A stretch of 43,468 nt of DNA, from assembly GCA_036276235.1 (NCBI GenBank), contig DATBDZ010000053.1, positions 1-43,468 of the forward strand, in the 5' to 3' direction. A program made the translations under genes and the position numbers. The stretch is from JANWHF01 sp036276235 (GTDB lineage: Bacteria > Planctomycetota > Phycisphaerae > Tepidisphaerales > Tepidisphaeraceae). Of the stretch, positions 40,901-43,468 are shown piece after piece (positions within the stretch are counted from its first letter, which is position 1; the number at the start of each line of letters is the position of its first letter). The notes below the pieces were generated by a model. The model had not been told where the DNA came from. It searched no databases and saw nothing but the letters and a program-made list of their open reading frames with translations.

Positions 40901-41282
40901 CCTGGGCGGCATCTGGGCCGACCAATCCTGGGGACGCTTCTGGGGCTGGGACCCCAAGGAAAACGGCGCGGTGCTCGTCGTGCTCTGGAACGCTCTGATC
41001 CTCCACGCCCGCTGGGGCGGCGTCGTCAAAGAGCGCGGCGTCATGGTCCTTGCCGTCCTGGGCAACATTGTGACAAGCTGGTCCTTCTTCGGCACCAACA
41101 TGCTGGGCATCGGCCTACACTCCTACGGCTTCATGCAGTCGGCCCAATTCTGGCTGATCCTGTTTTGCCTGAGCCAGATCGTGATTGTCTGCGTCGGCCT
41201 GATCCCGCTGCGCCTGTGGGCCAGCTTCGCCGACGACCGGTCGCCCGTCGACCGCGCGCGCGGCGCTTTCCCGGTCGGATGA
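37995..41282 (+). CDS. ccsBA: Fused cytochrome c synthase CcsBA (ResB-ResC, System II)
   Basis: This 1095-residue membrane protein carries haem across the membrane and attaches it to apocytochromes c. The N-terminal ResB/CcsB part (about 1-410) has several helices (ITVTLLVICCLIVLAGTTAQ; FLLIVLLLINLLAAH; IGIILIHLGIIMLLAG) and an ectodomain. A hydrophilic insert of about 330 residues (445-775) follows. The CcsA/CcmC-like part (about 775-1090) has VIHTFAIVSRIYISGRPPVTNLYSA, LSTHVVCVTMGYMATY, the tryptophan-rich haem-binding WWD motif WGRFWGWDPKENGAVLVVLW (about 978-997) and LGIGLHSYGF. The three conserved His positions are present. The insert is longer than in short fused CcsBA proteins such as those of Helicobacter. 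The first gene of the pair is the coupled lipoprotein. Confidence 0.95.
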   Translation: MNPTLQKLLKPLASLRITVTLLVICCLIVLAGTTAQRDMGIQDVQHQFFHSWVAKIQFHYFQPTPKAGGAYMPGWFPLPGGFLLIVLLLINLLAAHAVRFKFNRKRIGIILIHLGIIMLLAGEWITAHHAVEARMSIDAGGTANYAEDIRTTEMAVIDPSPTDHDNVVVIPQPNLEHSAREGQVISNPLLPFEVKVTKWYDNSDLRGPVESGGSIDRLADAGAFRRFGVTGLEKYPGTEGDRVDMPSAYVSVSQSGRLVGTYLLSTWLERDKPQEVTIGGKSYQLGLRFKRDYKPYTVTLRKFTHEVFPGTDTPKDFASQIRLVDPAKHVDRDIRIWMNNPLRYGGETFYQQSFANNDKTSIIQIVRNPGWLMPYIACSIGALGLVIHFGMTLFTFLRRRLAPDRAAVGSSRQQKLPSRKAKRDVENYTLNPTPAWATVGIPAAALGICLITVISLMIPSGQSKGYNWSSFGTLPIQFEGRIQPLDSWARNSLNIISGHQFVRDEKGDYLPSVPPTQWLMETMSRSGKWADYKIIRIDHPDIKQMLGLPVLKKDFSWSDVFKSEENGRKLDEQRKLALEVPAKLRDAYQNQILDLHSRLGIFLRLRQVDAIAYEYALISQPDRLKQMFNQVLAAIATVDPALVEKMKSGSGEDVREAFNNALMRLDMRSLPTEQRMAVNEFIDQSERTGLLRRMGPEEELFLAAPLKPGEKWQPLSNALRVTDAPAPESADRFIRIVSDYQHQSPGDFNADVAAYRAKLDGSIPAAMNKVDFEAFFNHFDPFFLCWVFYFVIFLLAICSWLFLARPLSRTAYWIMLLTFVIHTFAIVSRIYISGRPPVTNLYSASVFIGWGIALFCLVLEAIFRNTIPMVAGAAAGFGTMLVAGGLSSVEGDTMKQLQAVLDTNFWLSTHVVCVTMGYMATYLAGLLAVIYIIRGVFSSSLTKEDSKDNARMAYGILCFAMLFSFVGTILGGIWADQSWGRFWGWDPKENGAVLVVLWNALILHARWGGVVKERGVMVLAVLGNIVTSWSFFGTNMLGIGLHSYGFMQSAQFWLILFCLSQIVIVCVGLIPLRLWASFADDRSPVDRARGAFPVG

Positions 41283-41294
41283 TCCGGATGGATC

Positions 41295-41843
41295 ATGCGC
41301 GTTCTGGTCGTCCCCTACGATCCCACCTGGCCGGCGGCGTTCGCGCGAGAATCCGCCACAGTGGCGGAGGCACTGGGTGAATCGTGCATCGCCATCGATC
41401 ACATCGGCAGCACATCGATTCCCGGAATGCACGCCAAGCCGATCATCGACATGCTGGCGGCTATGCGGTCCATCACAGACGTTGACGGACGCAGCGACGA
41501 GATGTCGGCACTGGGTTATCAGGTGATGGGAGAGTTCGGCATTCCCGGCCGCCGGTATTTCCGCAAGGACGATGCCGCCGGCAATCGCACGCATCAGGTC
41601 CACGTCTTCGAAGCAGGCTCGCCGCAAATCGCGCGGCATTTGGCATTTCGCGATTTCATGCGGTCGCATCCCGTTGAGGCTCATGAGTATGCGTCGCTGA
41701 AGCAGCGTCTGGCCGCGCAATATGCCGACAACATCGAGGCGTATATGGATGGGAAAGACGCGTTCATTAAGCGGATGGATGCGATGGCGGCCGCGGGGAA
41801 TGCGGTACTTGCTGCGCTAGGGACGGGATTAGGATTAAGATGA
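41295..41843 (+). CDS. GrpB family (UPF0157) nucleotidyltransferase-fold protein
   Basis: The 182-residue protein shows the family core: VPYDPTWPAAFARESATVAEALG, then IDHIGSTSIPGMHAKPIIDMLAA, with the GS and D-x-D-like residues of the nucleotidyltransferase fold, then GRRYFRKDDAAGNRTHQVHVFE and HLAFRDFMRSHPVEAHEYASLKQRLA. The catalytic role in bacteria is not well known. It follows ccsBA by 12 nt. The last residues (GTGLGLR) and the stop codon are encoded inside a GATTA word repeat. Confidence 0.93.
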   Translation: MRVLVVPYDPTWPAAFARESATVAEALGESCIAIDHIGSTSIPGMHAKPIIDMLAAMRSITDVDGRSDEMSALGYQVMGEFGIPGRRYFRKDDAAGNRTHQVHVFEAGSPQIARHLAFRDFMRSHPVEAHEYASLKQRLAAQYADNIEAYMDGKDAFIKRMDAMAAAGNAVLAALGTGLGLR

Positions 41844-41885
41844 GGATTAGGAATGTGATTAAGAGCAAGATTTAGATTAAGATTA
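41827..41885. repeat. GATTA word repeat at the GrpB gene end
   Basis: GATTA occurs six times within 59 bases (41827, 41833, 41845, 41857, 41875, 41881), in the wider words GGATTAG and GATTAAGA. The GrpB stop codon (41841-41843) lies inside it. It is not palindromic, unlike the other elements. Confidence 0.85.
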
Positions 41886-41904
41886 TGAGCGCCAACCGAG
41901 TTTT

Positions 41905-41965
41905 GTAGGGTGGGTGTACTCGCCCACCAATTTGCGTTCTTGGTGGGCGAGTACACCCTCACTAC
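41905..41965. repeat. Palindromic repeat, family B copy 2
   Basis: The arms 41905-41929 and 41941-41965 (one bulged region) begin with GTAGGGTGGGTGTACTCG, the same as at 23863-23923. The 11-nt loop is different. It ends 15 nt before the GTG start of the kinase gene. Confidence 0.94.
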
Positions 41966-41980
41966 GAAAGAGGCGGCGCG

Positions 41981-42940
41981 GTGACATTTCCTGCACACGT
42001 CACTATGCGACATCCCAAACCGCACGACGTAGCGGAACTTTGCCGTCATCTGCTTGGCTCGCAGGCTATCAGTGTCACACGATTTCCGACGGGATTGTGC
42101 CATTATGTTTACGATGTCGTGATGAGCGATGGCCGGCGCGTCGTCGCGCGGCTTGCCTCGGAACAAACTCGCTCCTATCTACAAGGCGGCATTTACTGGT
42201 CGGGCGTGCTGCGGCCAATGGGCGTTCCGCTCCCGAAATTGCTGCAGGCCGATGTGTTGGCGCTGCCGTTTGGCTACATGATCCTCGAACGATTGCCGGG
42301 TAGCGATCTGGGTCATATCTACACGACGCTGAGCCGTCCTCAAAAGATCGACTTGGTTCGTCGCCTGCGCGAGATTCAGTCTCAGGTTGCGACCCTTGCC
42401 AAGGGAAAGGGATACGGGCATGTGCTCAACCCGGACGGCGGGTTTCCCTATCGAAGCTGGCGCGAAGTTTTGGACGGCCAACTGCTACGCAGCCGACGGT
42501 GGACGGAGGACGCCGCTGTCGTTGGAACCGAGCACTTCGTTCGCGTGGACAAGCGGTTGTGTGAGCGCCAAGACTATTTGACCTCAATTGCCGCCACCGC
42601 ATTTCTCGACGACATCACCACGAAAAACGTTCTCGTCTGCGACGGAACATTCAGCGGAATCGTGGATGTCGATGAAGTCTGCTTTGGCGACCCGCTGTTT
42701 TGCCTAGCCCTGACCCGAATGTCGCTGCTCGCGCGGGATTTGCATACAGATTACATGGACGATTGGATCACCGCGCTTGCGCTGAATGGCGATCAACTCG
42801 GAGCGCTCGACCTCTACACGGCGATTCATTGCTGCACGTTCATCGGTGAGATCGGACAACAATTCAATCGGGCAGCGCCTGCGCCGATCGATCGAGGTTA
42901 TCTTTCTCGGCTGATTGGATTATTGGATCAGATCCTCTAA
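41981..42940 (+). CDS. Aminoglycoside-phosphotransferase-fold kinase
   Basis: The 319-residue protein starts at a GTG with AAAGAGG upstream (an ATG at 42005 is possible). It has the fold of APH/choline kinase-type enzymes, which phosphorylate small molecules: an N-terminal lobe (TRFPTGLCHYVYDVVMSDGRRVVARLAS, with the Lys position replaced by Arg; YMILERLPGSDL hinge) and a C-terminal lobe. The catalytic loop reads LDDITTKN (209-216) instead of the usual HGDxxxxN, keeping Asp211 and Asn216. The metal-binding Asp229 is in GIVDVDEVCFGDP. The His-to-Leu change suggests a subfamily. No resistance role can be inferred. Its stop overlaps the convergent trpF stop by 4 nt. Confidence 0.85.
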   Translation: MTFPAHVTMRHPKPHDVAELCRHLLGSQAISVTRFPTGLCHYVYDVVMSDGRRVVARLASEQTRSYLQGGIYWSGVLRPMGVPLPKLLQADVLALPFGYMILERLPGSDLGHIYTTLSRPQKIDLVRRLREIQSQVATLAKGKGYGHVLNPDGGFPYRSWREVLDGQLLRSRRWTEDAAVVGTEHFVRVDKRLCERQDYLTSIAATAFLDDITTKNVLVCDGTFSGIVDVDEVCFGDPLFCLALTRMSLLARDLHTDYMDDWITALALNGDQLGALDLYTAIHCCTFIGEIGQQFNRAAPAPIDRGYLSRLIGLLDQIL

Positions 42941-43468
42941 TCCACACTTCTCACCGCGGCGGCAAACTGCTCGATCAACGTGACCGACTTGGACCCCTGC
43001 CGCTCTTCCACCCCGCTGCTTACATCCACGGCCCAGGGGCGAATTTCGCGGACGACGGCGGCGACGTTGGCCGGCGTCAAGCCGCCGGCGGCGATGATCG
43101 GCGGCAAGCCGTCGAATTCTCCATTGGCTCGGGCTTGCGCGATTGTCTTCCAGTCGTTGGCGTGGCCGGAGCCGCCGGGAAGGCTGGTGGCGGATTCGAG
43201 GACGATGCCGCGCAGGTTGGTCAGGCCCTTGCGAACCGCCTTGCGCCAGTGGGAGAGTTCGGCGCTGAAGGTATTTGGATCAACTCGGATGGCTTTGATG
43301 ATCCCGAAGCGTTCGAGTTGCCGAACACAATCGGCGTCTTCGTTGCCGTGCAATTGAATATGTCGCAGGCCCAGCGCGCTGGCGACCTCGCGAACTTTGT
43401 CAGGAGATGAATCGACGAACAACCCGACCGGCGTCACAAACGGAGGAATCGCCGCCAGAATGCGGGCG
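42937..43468 (-). CDS. trpF: Phosphoribosylanthranilate isomerase TrpF (5' end outside window)
   Basis: TrpF catalyses the third step of tryptophan synthesis, an Amadori rearrangement on a TIM barrel. The visible 176 residues, open to the window edge, begin ARILAAIPPFVTPVGLFVD, continue with LRHIQLHGNED and end with LPPIIAAGGLTPANVAAVVREI and PWAVDVSSGVEERQGSKSVTLIEQF, the phosphate-binding GGL and SSGVE loops. The first 25-30 residues (including the catalytic Cys in KICGxT) are missing because the gene runs off the right edge. The catalytic Asp region is within VDPNTF/LESATSLPGGSGHANDW, with a somewhat variant D-x-x-x-x-x-G-G-S-G-x-x-x-D-W motif. Other trp genes are not in view. Confidence 0.95.
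   Translation of the reverse strand, partial: ARILAAIPPFVTPVGLFVDSSPDKVREVASALGLRHIQLHGNEDADCVRQLERFGIIKAIRVDPNTFSAELSHWRKAVRKGLTNLRGIVLESATSLPGGSGHANDWKTIAQARANGEFDGLPPIIAAGGLTPANVAAVVREIRPWAVDVSSGVEERQGSKSVTLIEQFAAAVRSVD

Overview
The window is high-GC bacterial DNA that most likely comes from a planctomycete of the Phycisphaerae type. Two large secreted proteins (4.5-6.4 kb and 17.1-19.4 kb) carry the short N-terminal LE-x-R-x-LLS motif typical of planctomycete extracellular proteins. The flagellar, ribosomal, SmpB, RecG, isocitrate dehydrogenase and CcsBA proteins look bacterial and chromosomal. The taxon is an inference; there is no rRNA marker. I saw no tRNA, rRNA, CRISPR array, insertion sequence or prophage.

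Layout. 0-4.1 kb: flagellar operon on the minus strand, read flgD, flgE, flbD, fliL, fliN; motA, motB and fliM are missing from their usual places. 4.4-7.0 kb: plus-strand S53 (sedolisin-type) peptidase and an OsmC-like peroxidase. 7.1-16.8 kb: surface polysaccharide cluster with five GT2 glycosyltransferases (four of them close paralogues in tandem), two GT4 glycosyltransferases, and a Wzm/Wzt-type ABC exporter. 17.1-20.6 kb: a secreted beta-helix protein and a small exported secretin-N0-like protein. 20.9-23.3 kb: NifU-domain protein and RecG. 23.3-27.6 kb: lipoprotein, xylose-isomerase-like protein, bL34 (rpmH, only 45 codons), a Tat-exported protein and SmpB. 27.9-31.7 kb: MFS transporter, retropepsin-like protease and CrcB/FluC fluoride channel in one minus-strand operon, then a plus-strand lipoprotein hydrolase. 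32-36.7 kb: NADP isocitrate dehydrogenase, an exported Gln-rich protein, a YcxB-like membrane protein, a DUF433 antitoxin-like protein and an AMMECR1 protein. 36.9-41.3 kb: a lipoprotein translationally coupled to a 1095-residue fused CcsB-CcsA cytochrome c synthase. 41.3-43.5 kb: GrpB-family protein, an APH-fold kinase and the 3' part of trpF.

The most unusual content is between the genes. Nearly every longer intergenic gap holds a large palindrome. At least nine sequence families can be told apart, several with two or three copies. Many are built from short repeated words, some lie inside operons immediately before a start codon, and two supply the stop codon of the neighbouring gene. One family brackets a single glycosyltransferase gene. 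Several otherwise unrelated families share the word GTACTC, in several cases at the hairpin centre. Separately, a gap-free 61-bp element is shared by the upstream regions of the two halves of the polysaccharide cluster. These two observations are the best candidates for something not yet described.
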